A stretch of DNA of 64,000 bases from Phialophora verrucosa (Eukaryota > Ascomycota > Eurotiomycetes > Chaetothyriales > Herpotrichiellaceae), in the NCBI GenBank assembly GCA_002099365.1, contig MSED01000014.1, positions 1,922,001 to 1,986,000 of the forward strand, read 5' to 3'. The notes under the pieces are model-generated. The model searched no databases. It worked only from the letters and a program-made list of their open reading frames with translations, and was not told the origin of the DNA. Within the stretch, counting starts at the first letter, position 1, and every line of letters begins with the position of its first letter. Both the position numbers and the translations under genes were made by a program. Positions 34,957 to 44,389 of the stretch are shown piece by piece.

Positions 34957-35789
34957 TGTGAGGCTGACAATTCCAAGACAGATCCTGCATCGGTGTCTCT
35001 TTTTTGTCCTTGAAGGGCTGACGAAGAGGCATTTTAATAGCATGCCCTGCAAAGCGAGCCTACCCCCGTGCCATCATCGGCGCGAACTTCTGGTGACTTT
35101 TCCATCTGGTATGCCTCGCTCTGATCTGAAATCTGTCCGTGTCTTTGTGTAAGCGGCTTTTTCAGTGCGGGCCCGGGGGAAGGAGTTCTCACTTACAATC
35201 TTCAGGATCGAGCACGGCCGACAGTATACACAGGACATCCCACCCCTTGTTTCCCCGGGGCTCTTATCCCAGACTGACTGGGGATTGCCTAGCTTTCTGG
35301 AGAACCCGCTCAATGAGTCGAGGCATATCCTAAGGCGCAGTTGGTGGACGCGGACTTCGGAACACACCCTCCGCCCTTTCAAGCGAGTGACCTCCGTCGA
35401 GCCGCTGTCATGCTCTGATGGTGCATAGAGGGCTGGAACCCCCCAGTCAATCCACAGTACCTCGAACTCAGTAGCTATCCCTCATGGCCCTTTCCAACAG
35501 TGACCTGGTCAAAGAGGTACTCCCCTAGGTAGGGACGGGAAACGAACGGTAACAGTATTACGCCGGCTAGAGTCATGGTGGTGATGAGGGCGTGGAGCCC
35601 CTTTCATTTCTGTCCAACGTGCCTCAAGGCCACATATATACCCCGTCCTCGCTTGACTGACTTCAAGAAACGGCCACCTTGTTACCTACCAACTAGCTTT
35701 CGAAAAGTCCTGTGAGACAGGGCGGCTCAGCTCAAGCTCAAGGTCCCTTTCGCATCATATATGGCCGACGGACTGCATGGTTCTTGGGG
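34957..35789. other. Non-coding stretch between gene relics
   Basis: 0.8 kb with no readable frame or recognisable relic. Probably decayed sequence of the same island. Confidence 0.4.
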
Positions 35790-36252
35790 CTAGATCAGTA
35801 CGAGGTACATCGTGGCAAAAAGACGAGGTCAAAACCGAGGCAGCCTACCTAATACCTCTTATAGATGCTCCCAATGTAGCCCCGAGAGGCGGATCAGTTC
35901 GATCCTGCAGTCGCTACTCGACCGCTGTCGGCACGGCGTGGAGCGCTCACTGCAAAAAGCAAACTTCATGAGTGCACCCGACGTGGCGACACTACGGGCC
36001 TTGACAATATCTCTCACCTGAGCTCGACAACGTTACATATGGTCTATGGCTGGATTCCTTGTCCAACCTGCCATGAAGTTGGGGCTGCATCGTAATTCGG
36101 CCTTCTTGGAGGTGCCTCCGTCGACACCCTCTTCGAGACATGGGAAGATCGGGTTCCCGAAGGCGACCGTTGCTGGCCGAGCTGGAAGAGTCTCAGAGCC
36201 AAGGCTCTCTTCAAGCAAAACCCTCGTGCAGCATCTTCGTCTGTTTTGAGAA
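35790..36252 (+). pseudogene. Relic of a fungal-specific transcription-factor domain
   Basis: Broken frames carry fragments in the correct order for the middle homology region of Zn2Cys6 regulators. First come ISSILQSLLDRC and NFMSAPDVATLRALTISL. After a stop and frame change come WSMAGFLVQPAMKLGLHRNSAFLEVPP. In intact proteins the last part reads as the hallmark LWSMAGLAVRMAMKLGLHRDG-type helix. The DNA-binding zinc cluster is absent and downstream sequence is scrambled. Identification rests on the helix pattern, so the domain call is fairly good. Which regulator it came from is unknown. Confidence 0.6.
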
Positions 36253-36270
36253 TCAAGCGTCTCCTCTCAT

Positions 36271-36760
36271 TTGGGGAATTTGTTGATTGAATCCATCACA
36301 GAAGACACTGATAAGTTCATTGATCCTCATCTGTTTCGCGCGGCCCTCCTCGGTTTGTGGAAAAGTCCATCGACAGCTTACTACAAGCTCGGCCCTTTCC
36401 CAGGAGGACTACCTGGCGGTTACCTGTGGGCGGACAACAGATCCCTCATTAGAATTACTTCGATTTTTATAAATGGAGAAGTTTATGGTAAAATGCATTC
36501 AAATTAGCTCTACAACTACACCTGATATGATTGATCTCAGTGACTGGCCGACAGCAATTGTCCACGGCGACCCTGCACGGCGGAATGTACGCCTCGTCAA
36601 CGAAACGCTCTTCATCTTGGATTGGGGCTTTACCCGGGTTTATCCTATTGCTGAAGACTCTTTCGCTCTCGTCTTTCTCGTCAGGAGCACTTGAAGGCAC
36701 GAAACCGACTTGTCCTGAAACGCGGATGCCGAATACATCTAGCCATTGCAGCCTCGTGAC
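36271..36760 (+). pseudogene. Relic of an APH-like (aminoglycoside-phosphotransferase fold) kinase
   Basis: Two overlapping frames with a shift near 36475. The first holds PGGYLWADNRSLIRITSI. The second holds IDLSDWPTAIVHGDPARRNV and LFILDWGF, which match the catalytic loop (HGD..RRN) and metal-binding (DW) motifs of fungal APH-family proteins. The N-terminal lobe is missing and the frame closes soon after the DWG motif. It is clearly a fragment, not a functional kinase. Confidence 0.6.
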
Positions 36761-37156
36761 ATGAAAAAGTGACCCGTAATCGATCCTGGGATGGCATGCC
36801 CAATCCCCAATGGGCACCGACGCATCCTTTCGACGGGAGCATCGAATAGGCCACTACTTGAGTAGATGGAACACCTTCCTGCACACCCAGTGCCTCAGAG
36901 GTCTTGCCCGCGCTTGTATGCACAACAACAGAAAAGGAGAGTACGATGGCCACTTGCAGCCCGGAGAAAAGCGGTTGCTAGGACGTCTGGTAAGTCAATT
37001 GCGCCAGAAAGCCATATTGTATGAAAACCGGCATGCAGATCAAACTGTACCACACTTCAAAATTGACCCCAGCCAACGCGTCAAGGGCTCAATTGACTCG
37101 TCAACCCAAGCAGGCCCCCCTTTCCTCCCCAAAGGTGCCGCCCAGTAGATGGTCTC

Positions 37157-38588
37157 TCATGCGGAACTCTCGAGGGCAATGGGAAGATGCTCTCGTTTCG
37201 CACCGTAGAGCTTCTTGGCAATGTACTAGAAGAGATTTCAAGCAAAGAACATGTCAGTAACTCTGAGAATTGGTTGCTCCCGGGTCTGAGTTTTACAAGC
37301 AGAGAGCTTCTCGTGGCCCCGGGGGGGGGGGGGGGGGGCAGGATGGTTGAGTAAGGTGTAGAGCTTACCTCGCCGGCGACAAAAGGCTCATGCTTCGCAG
37401 GCCGGTCTTCATTGACACAGGTATGAATGGCCTGGATCTGGGTGGTGTAGTTTGGCCCGATGAAGAGCGGGAAAGAGTAACGCTCGCGGCCGGAGACATT
37501 GTAGACCCGGTGCAGGGTTGAGCGAAAGACATCGTTGGTCCAGCGAGAGAGAAAATCGCCAATGTTGACCACAAAGGTGCCGGGGATCGGTGTCACTTCG
37601 ATCCATTCGCCTTTCTTGGTCTGCACCTGTAGACCGTTGGTCTGGTCTTGACAGAGAATCGTAAAGCCTGCAACAGGCAATAAGAGTTAGTGTTGATTTG
37701 GTAGCAGGTGGCAAGTACTCAATCTATCTCCGTCGCGCCAACACCTACATTCGTAGTCCCTGTGTGCCCCGATCCCGGGATGGGCAGGGTCGAGTATTGA
37801 AGCAGGGTATCTGAGCAGCCGCATGATGGCACCCGGTCGAGTCATGAGATGATCAAAATAATCTTCGGGGAGGTCGAGCACAAGGGCAAAGGCTCGGATC
37901 ATCCGTCGACCCAGATTCAACACCTCGCCGTAGTAGGCAAACAAGTCTCGTTTCCATTGCTCGGGGACGCTTCGAGGCCAGACATTGGGACCCTTTAAGC
38001 CATCATACAATGGCCATGGCTCGGAGAGAGGAGTCTGTAAGTCGGCGACGGGCTCGTAGCCGAAGTTGAAGGCTTCCTTCATATCTGCACGCATGAATGT
38101 CAGTCAATGATGACTGCATGGCATCACATGCTGGCTGAATATTCTCGGGCAAAAGGAGGCAAGGAAACACTCGAGCCGGGAACAACGAGTGTTGAGAACG
38201 AAAACGAAGAACGAAGGAGAAATCCCTCACCTCCTTTTGTCTGCGGATCCACCGCTCCATAATGAATGTCTTCATAGCCCTTGAAGCTCGAGTTCTTGGT
38301 CACATACACCTCCATCTTATCCTCGGCCGGCAGGGCGAAGAATTTCTTCGACACCTCAAACGCGCGATCAATCACCTCCTGAGGCACCCCATGACTCTTG
38401 ACGTAGAAAAAGCCGACGCGGATACAAGCATCACGGACTTCCCGCGCCACAGCGATCCGGTCGGTGATTTCACCACTGGAAAGGCCGGCCAGGTCAATGA
38501 CGGGGACTTGTTTGAAATCTGCAGCCTCGAGCCTCTTCGCTGTCTGCAGGAGGGTTTCCCCGAGGAGCGGCTCCTGGATGCTGCCCAT
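37157..38588 (-). CDS. 2-oxoglutarate/Fe(II)-dependent dioxygenase, isopenicillin-N-synthase-like
   Basis: Reconstructed as complement(37157..37225, 37369..37667, 37749..38084, 38231..38588), 353 residues, all junctions in phase. An N-terminal DIOX_N domain begins at VPVIDLAGL and includes ACIRVGFFYVKSHGVP. The double-stranded beta-helix carries the iron ligands His227 and Asp229 (GAHRDYE) and the distal His284 (STLHRV). The 2-oxoglutarate-binding RxS is at 294-296 (RYSFPLF). The usual HTD is HRD here, but both metal ligands are intact. Members oxidise many small molecules, including fungal thymine 7-hydroxylases and secondary-metabolite enzymes. The position next to the uracil-catabolism cluster makes a pyrimidine substrate worth testing, but sequence alone does not prove it. 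Intron 3 contains an 18-base G run. The start is the ATG at 38588; the open frame extends upstream only via TTG. Confidence 0.88.
37321..37338. repeat. 18-base poly-G tract in an intron
   Basis: An uninterrupted G run on the + strand, inside the 143-nt last intron of the minus-strand dioxygenase gene (poly-C in its pre-mRNA). The length may vary between strains or be a sequencing artefact. Confidence 0.8.
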
Positions 38589-39147
38589 TTCTTGCTGCCC
38601 CCTTTCGTTCAACTTCAAGCTAGTGATAAGGAAAGGACCAAGGTGAGTGCAAGTTTGTATTGATCCAAGCCTCTGAACGTCAGGGGCCCGTACTGGCGGG
38701 AATTAACGGCAAGATTCGTTCCCAGGATGGAGACATGCAAACAATTACTCAAGACGAACTGCGATTTTCTCGACTCTTAATAGGTGGCAACACAACTATT
38801 CAAATCACATACACCAACACAAAGGTCAATGGCATGGCCTGCATTCAGTCGCGTGACAGATAAGTGCCTTCCGCCTATTATAGAGAGATTGTTGGCCTGG
38901 CGGAGCTCGCTATCGGTGTCCCCTTTATCGCCCCACTTCCTCGATATCTCTTCCTCCATCTTGTCCCTCCCGAAAGACTAAAGTGTATTGGAAGCGGTAT
39001 CTCCCTGAAGACTAAAGTGTATTGGAAGCGGTATCTCCCCAAAGACTCAAGTGTATGGAAGCCGTTATCTCCCTAGAATCAATATGTCCTGGGGAAATCT
39101 GTCGAATGTCGCTAATCAGTAGTAGTCCGTCAATTGCCTACCTAGTG
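38589..39147. other. Intergenic spacer with tandem repeat
   Basis: 0.56 kb holding the dioxygenase promoter (minus strand) and the 3' end of the MOSC gene. It contains the three-copy 34-base tandem repeat described separately. No gene seen. Confidence 0.5.
38972..39074. repeat. 34-base tandem repeat, three copies
   Basis: The unit runs GAAGACTAAAGTGTATTGG then AAGCGGTATCTCCC. The first two copies (38972-39006, 39007-39040) are almost identical. The third (39041-39074) has a few changes. Non-coding. Confidence 0.85.
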
Positions 39148-40827
39148 TTAAAGCTCGAGTTCTACATGTCCAATGCCCCTAGAAGAGCAGGCTAGCATTG
39201 CTGAGGCCTTGTCCGACTCCAACAAGCCGGTCCCACGATGGTCAATGCGTCCCTTTGCAACTTGAACACGACAAGTCCCACAGTTTCCGGCTTCACACGA
39301 TGACGGGACATCGATGCCCGCCTCCCTCAATGCCTCGAGAAGGCTCCGTGTTGCCGGCACTTGGATTGTCTTCTGGCTCATCAGGAGCTCCGCGGTGAAC
39401 GGATCGCCTGTGGTCGTGGTTTCGAAAGCCTCAAAGTGGACCTGATTTTCTGAAAGCCCATATCGCTTTGCGGCTGCGGCAACGTCGTCCATCAATCTGC
39501 GAGAGCCGCAGCAATACACATGGGTATTGGTGGTTACTTTGGACATGATACGGGCGAGGTCCAGGCGCCGCCCCTTTTGTTTGTCATAAACGACGAGGCT
39601 CTTACCTAGCCTCGATATTCTCGCTCTGAAGGGTACATCATGGGTAAAGCGGACGGCCAGATGCAACCTGAAATTCTCTCCCGATTCCTTCAATTTTTCC
39701 GCACCGGGAAGGAAGGCTGTGATTCCGATTCCACCCGCGATCAAAACATGTTCGTCCGCCTCTAACGCAAGCGGGAAGCTGGTGGTGATGTTCCCTACTG
39801 CGAACACGTCTCCCACTTTGGCAATTTTGTGCAGATATAGAGATCCTCCACGGGACTCGTCTGCAAGAGCCACGCCCAGCTCGAAGCGGTCTCTGGTGCC
39901 ACCAACCACGGAGTATGAGCGGATCAGGTCACCCTTATCTCCCAGTTTCAAGCGCACATGAGATCCAGGTTCAACTTTGTGGCTCGTTGTTTGAGGCCGC
40001 TGTCGGACAACTTCGAAAACGAAGGAACAAATTCGAGGAGTCTGTCGAAGCTTCTGCACCAGCTTGTAGTCCGACCAGGTCTCCAGAGCGACGGAGACGT
40101 CACCGAACATTCGTTCGTCCTGATTCTCAAAGTTCTTTTTCAACCGGTTCTCGAAAATTGTGACCGACTCTCCGCCGAGGCCTGGAAGATTGACCAATTC
40201 GGCCATGACTTCAAAGTTTCTCATCTCTCGGTACAGGTAGTGTTGAACTGCGGCCACGGTCCATGTCGGATTCAGTCTCTCAACAAGTTTGATTTCGTCG
40301 CCAGGTGAAATGTAGCCCTCCTTCAAGACGCGATAGTACCAGCCTGTTCTGCTCTTCATCTGCGACTGCCATGCCATATCCTTGACTTGAAAACGGTGGT
40401 TCAGCTTGAAGCAGGGTTGCCGTGGCAGACTGACCTGCACTTGGACTTCTGGACCAATCGTGAGGATGTCTCCAATGCAGATATTCTGTTCATTAGCTGA
40501 GGTACTGACCAGGTTCTCCCCAAATCCGCCCACGGTGAAATGCTCCCGACTCTCCGGACACTCTTCTTTCCACGTCTCATAGTGTCTCGCGCAGTAGTGA
40601 AGCAACGCCTTGTCTGGCCCTCCGTGGAACTCGTATGCTTGCTCATCTCCCTCGCAACCAAGTTTTGTGACTTTGGCAGGTTGAGTATGAGGACTCTTGT
40701 AGATTGCCGACTTTACTGGGAGGTGGTAAAGCGGTTTGACCTTTCCGGTCCGCACCTGAAGCAACCTTTCAGTCTCAAAGGGCAACTTTAGGCCCGCAGG
40801 TGCTTCTTTTTGTTCGTCGGGAACCAT
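39148..40827 (-). CDS. MOSC domain - flavin reductase - 2Fe-2S ferredoxin fusion protein
   Basis: A single-exon gene of 559 residues. Residues about 25-190 form a YiiM-type MOSC domain (KSAIYKSP, EFHGGPDKALLHY, GGFGENL, VSLPRQPCFKLNHRF), predicted to carry a molybdenum cofactor with the conserved Cys in RQPC. A short 3-alpha region follows. The next part is a ferredoxin-reductase core, with an FMN/FAD-binding stretch at IRSYSV and a nicotinamide-binding IAGGIGITAFLPG. The C-terminal plant-type 2Fe-2S domain has Cys511, 516, 519 and 547 (CEAGNCGTC...LAC). The protein thus carries a whole NAD(P)H-to-flavin-to-iron-sulfur-to-Mo electron chain. Related MOSC proteins reduce N-hydroxylated bases and amines. 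The gene is divergent from the nucleobase permease with a shared 0.7-kb promoter. The start is the first ATG; the frame is open upstream only via GTG. Confidence 0.9.
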   Translation of the reverse strand: MVPDEQKEAPAGLKLPFETERLLQVRTGKVKPLYHLPVKSAIYKSPHTQPAKVTKLGCEGDEQAYEFHGGPDKALLHYCARHYETWKEECPESREHFTVGGFGENLVSTSANEQNICIGDILTIGPEVQVQVSLPRQPCFKLNHRFQVKDMAWQSQMKSRTGWYYRVLKEGYISPGDEIKLVERLNPTWTVAAVQHYLYREMRNFEVMAELVNLPGLGGESVTIFENRLKKNFENQDERMFGDVSVALETWSDYKLVQKLRQTPRICSFVFEVVRQRPQTTSHKVEPGSHVRLKLGDKGDLIRSYSVVGGTRDRFELGVALADESRGGSLYLHKIAKVGDVFAVGNITTSFPLALEADEHVLIAGGIGITAFLPGAEKLKESGENFRLHLAVRFTHDVPFRARISRLGKSLVVYDKQKGRRLDLARIMSKVTTNTHVYCCGSRRLMDDVAAAAKRYGLSENQVHFEAFETTTTGDPFTAELLMSQKTIQVPATRSLLEALREAGIDVPSSCEAGNCGTCRVQVAKGRIDHRGTGLLESDKASAMLACSSRGIGHVELEL

Positions 40828-41227
40828 ATTTGGCAATCTGCTTGAAGATGGAATTCTGGATATATGGCTGCCCTTGGACTCGCGCCGTACTAGAGATGCA
40901 GAGGCCACCTGGAGCCGTCGACCAGTTTGTGGTTGTATTTAAACGATGGAACAGTGGCCAGATTCAGTCAATCCACATATCAAGTGTCCCAAAGTCACAC
41001 GGTCTAAAACAGCCTACCATGGTCCATCCTTAGGCCATCAAGACTCCGTGGTATACACAAACTTCCCATACAAGCCCCTGCACCAGAGCTCCAGTACAGT
41101 AGCAGTTGGCGGGGATCGAGGCGAAACTCCGGAACTGCGGGTTGAGTTGGGCGAGACGTGAGTCTCGGCTCCAGATTTTGAGTTCCGGAGAGGAACGCAA
41201 ATGGCGAGATATAGTACCAAAAGTATA

Positions 41228-41298
41228 TGATAAAGTCGAAGTCTGATAAGGGGCGTAGGCTCTAGATCTCAGTCCCCACTATCCTATCAGTCTTATCA
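41228..41298. promoter_or_regulatory. Cluster of four GATA-factor sites
   Basis: TGATAA twice on the + strand, then CTATCA and TTATCA (TGATAG and TGATAA on the other strand). All fit the HGATAR consensus bound by AreA/Nit2-type nitrogen regulators. They lie 250-320 bases before the permease ATG. Confidence 0.5.
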
Positions 41299-41350
41299 TA
41301 GATACCATTTATGAATGATCTTATCCGGAACGGGGGCTGTTGCGCGGACC

Positions 41351-41357
41351 TATAAAT
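41351..41357 (+). promoter_or_regulatory. TATA-like box of the permease gene
   Basis: TATAAAT, 197 bases before the ATG at 41548, downstream of the GATA-site cluster. Confidence 0.4.
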
Positions 41358-41547
41358 CTTTTATGCAGGTCCCGGTAATATCGGATAAGAGTATGCCCAT
41401 GACTGACACGGTAGCATGGGCAGGTGTGCGTACAAGTATAGAAGTTCGGAATTGTCAATTCTTTCTACACATCGGAATTGAAAACGGACTGCGCCCTTTC
41501 CTAGGCTTAGAATTCTGGATCGAAACGGCCAAGCAAGGTCTACAAAC

Positions 41548-43892
41548 ATGACTCTGAGAGAGCGCACAGCCCAGGTGGCAGAGAAGTGCAAGATCAAGCA
41601 CGACTACTATGACAACAACACCGATGGCGCTCAGCGGAGTAGATATCTTTGGACTCCTGACCTGGCTCCCATTGAGCCTGCACGACGGACATGGGGCTGG
41701 TACAACTACATGAATCTCTGGATCTCGGGTAGGTTCCTATCGAGCCATGTCCTACATTGTCAATTCCATCTAGGGCGAGTTTGTTTTGGGCTTGCTGATG
41801 ACTGGAATTTCTCACAGCCTCGTTCAATGTCAACACATGGCAGCTTGCCGGGACCTACGTCGCCGGTGGTCTCGCCTGGTGGCAAGGCTGGCTTTGTATC
41901 TGGGCAGGATATATCCTGACGGGTATTTTCGTCTCCCTCGGAGGCCGAATGGGAGCAATGTACCACATTCCGTTTCCTGTGGCGATTCGCTCTTCGTTCG
42001 GCATTTATGGGTCGATGTGGCCGGTCGTCAATCGTATTGTCCTGGCCATTATCTGGTACGCTGTCCAGAGCTGGATTGGAGGACAGTGAGTTTGTCCCCA
42101 AGTGAATTGTCAAAGCAATCTTGGTCCTTGGATGCAGGAAAAAGGCTAACGATACTGCCCCCCCAAAAACAGATGCCTTTATCTCATGCTGTGTGCGGTC
42201 TGGCCAGGGACCGCTCGGATCCCAAACCATCTCCCAGCATCTGCTCAGACAGATACAAAGCACATGATGTGCTTTTTTCTGTTCTGGCTCTGTCAACTGA
42301 TCGGTTAGAAAACCCATGCAAGCCTCGCTTTGCGGTTGAGAATACCCTGCTAAGCCCGCAAAACAGGCATATACTTCCCTTTGCACAGGGTCAGACATCT
42401 TTACACTGTCAAGGCGGTGACAGCTCCCATCGGAGGCATCGCGTTCGCTGCATGGGTGGCTGTGCGAGCAGGCGATGGTGCCGGTCCAGTCATGAGTCAA
42501 AGCAGCTGTAAGTATGGATGAGCTCCGATGTTTTCCCAAGCCCATCATTGATATTTTGACTACGCAGCCCTCAAAGGTAGTGCGTTGACATGGACCGTGA
42601 TCCAAGCCATCATCTCTTCCTTGGACAACTTCAGCACGTTCATTCTGAATGGTGAGTGTGGGATGAAACCCCACAGGCCCTCCCTCTCTTCTGGCTTATT
42701 TATTGAATCTACCAATGCGCAGACTCCGACTTTACGCGATTTTCAAAGAAACCCTCCCATGCCCTCTGGTCTCAACTTATTACAGTTCCAGTCTCATTCT
42801 CACTCACTTCACTGGTTGGTTTGATCGTCTCCAGCTGCAGTGCTACATTATACGGCTCCCCACTTTGGAATCCTCTGGACGTCTTGGAGCGAGTAAGTAC
42901 TAAGTCTTGCAAGAGAACTGCAAATCCTAGATCCCCATCTAACCTCTGAACTCGCTAGTTCGTCACCGAAAATCCGACCAGCAGCGACAGGGCCGGGGTT
43001 TTCTTCCTCGCTCTGATCTTTGTCTATGCTCAGGCCATGACAAACCTGACAGGTGCAAACTCTGCAGGAAGTGACTTTACCGCTCTTTTCCCTCGATACC
43101 TCAATATTCGTAAGTCATCCCTTTGTCCCCTTGATTGTCAATCTGGATGGGCAATACTCACAAGACCCAGGACGTGGCGGGTATGTTGCAGCAGTGTTGT
43201 CTTTTGCCTGCGTGCCGTGGAAACTCTTATCCAGCAGCAACAACTTCTTAGCATACGTCGGTGCCTACAGCGTCTTCCTTTCTGCTTTCGTCGGACCTTA
43301 TTTCTGTGATTACTTTATCGTCCGCCGAGGCCATCTTGCAGTTGATCAGCTTTACTCCAACAAGTCGTCCGATCTCTACTGGGGCTTGGGCGGGTTCGGC
43401 ATCAACGCTTACGTGGGATACCTGTGGGTTTCTGCATCTCCTGCTCTTCGACTGCGGAAGCTAATGAATCTCACAGATGCGGGCTGATATTCAATATCGT
43501 TGGTGTGGCCGGAGCGATGGGGGCGTCAATACCAATTGGTGCCTGGTACTTGTGTAAGTTTACGCCTGTTGGCAAGATCTCCTCCCTTTTTCTTCGTCTT
43601 CCTTTTGAAGGACTAGAAATCCTGATCATTCTCTCAACTTTCAGATCAGTTCAACTTCCTCATGGGTGTCCTCGTAAGTGGAGGGGCATACTACGTGATG
43701 TGCAGATTCGGACCTTTCAAGGTCGAATGTAACAAGAGCTGGAATGAAACAGGAGACGCGGCCCTCGTTCCATCGATTATGCTCAATGGCGTTGATCCAT
43801 ATGAACAGGCGAAGGGAGATTCAGAAGCCAGCGTTGTTGCTGATACAAAGGACGGCGAGGTGCAGTCTTCTGTGGAGGAGGTGAAGCATTGA
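41548..43892 (+). CDS. NCS1 (Fur-type) nucleobase permease, probably uracil/allantoin class
   Basis: Ten exons (41548..41728, 41818..42085, 42173..42303, 42367..42507, 42568..42651, 42723..42892, 42959..43109, 43171..43423, 43477..43553, 43645..43892) join in frame to 567 residues; introns are 53-91 nt. About twelve membrane helices are expected. NCS1 hallmarks include RTWGWYNYMNLWIS before TM1, NTWQLAGTYVAGG, GRMGAMYHIPFPVAIRSSFG, WYAVQSWIGG, NLTGANSAGSDFTALFPRYLNI and GPYFCDYFIVRRG. The family imports uracil, uridine, allantoin, cytosine or purines with protons in the plasma membrane. Fur-type sequence and neighbouring uracil-salvage/degradation genes favour uracil. The acidic cytosolic tail (EVQSSVEEVKH) contains lysines that could serve in ubiquitin-controlled turnover. 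Substrate specificity is inferred from context. Confidence 0.92.
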
Positions 43893-44389
43893 AGGCCCTG
43901 TGTGATTCACATGGGGATATTGAGTCCTTTGATGAAGAATGTGCTGTTTGTGACCCACTGCACAATTATGGTGACGCCTATTAGAAGCTGAGGAATGCTA
44001 GAGCAAGCTGATAGACTTTGACATTTTCCTGCGAACAACCGATATTTTGTAAGAACAACTGGACCTTCTTGCTACATCAGTAACAATGCCTCATTCTCGA
44101 AAGCTCTACCAGAGTCCCAGTGGTCTGATGACTGAAGTGAAATGGCCATGGATGCCTGCAGATGAACAAGGTAGAGACAAGGTCAGAAGCATGGAGGCGA
44201 AGAAGTGCGTATCCATGGCAGAGGCGATAGCTGCGAATACTATGCCTATATCAAGCCTATACTTTGACGACATAGAGACACTGGTCGGGGCGACAGTTTT
44301 CATTTGTATCGAGCATCGGCAGTCTCATCTTCGAAAAGTAAATAAGTGTAGCAAACTTCCAGCTTTCTATGCCCTTCTGGAGGATCCTT
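43893..44389. other. Intergenic spacer between convergent genes
   Basis: 0.5 kb holding two convergent 3' ends. No gene or repeat seen. Confidence 0.5.

Larger units (their letters stand above)
40828..41547. promoter_or_regulatory. Shared divergent promoter of the MOSC-fusion and permease genes
   Basis: 720 bases between two divergent start codons. It contains three TCCGGA motifs: CTCCGGAAC at 41127-41135, its mirror GTTCCGGAG at 41182-41190, and ATCCGGAAC around 41324. Four HGATAR sites lie within 71 bases: TGATAA at 41228 and 41244, and reverse-strand sites at 41284-41289 and 41293-41298. A TATA-like box for the permease lies at 41351-41357. Clustered GATA sites are typical of AreA/Nit2 nitrogen control of nucleobase permeases. 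The TCCGGA element could bind a Zn2Cys6 regulator; this is inference. Confidence 0.55.
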
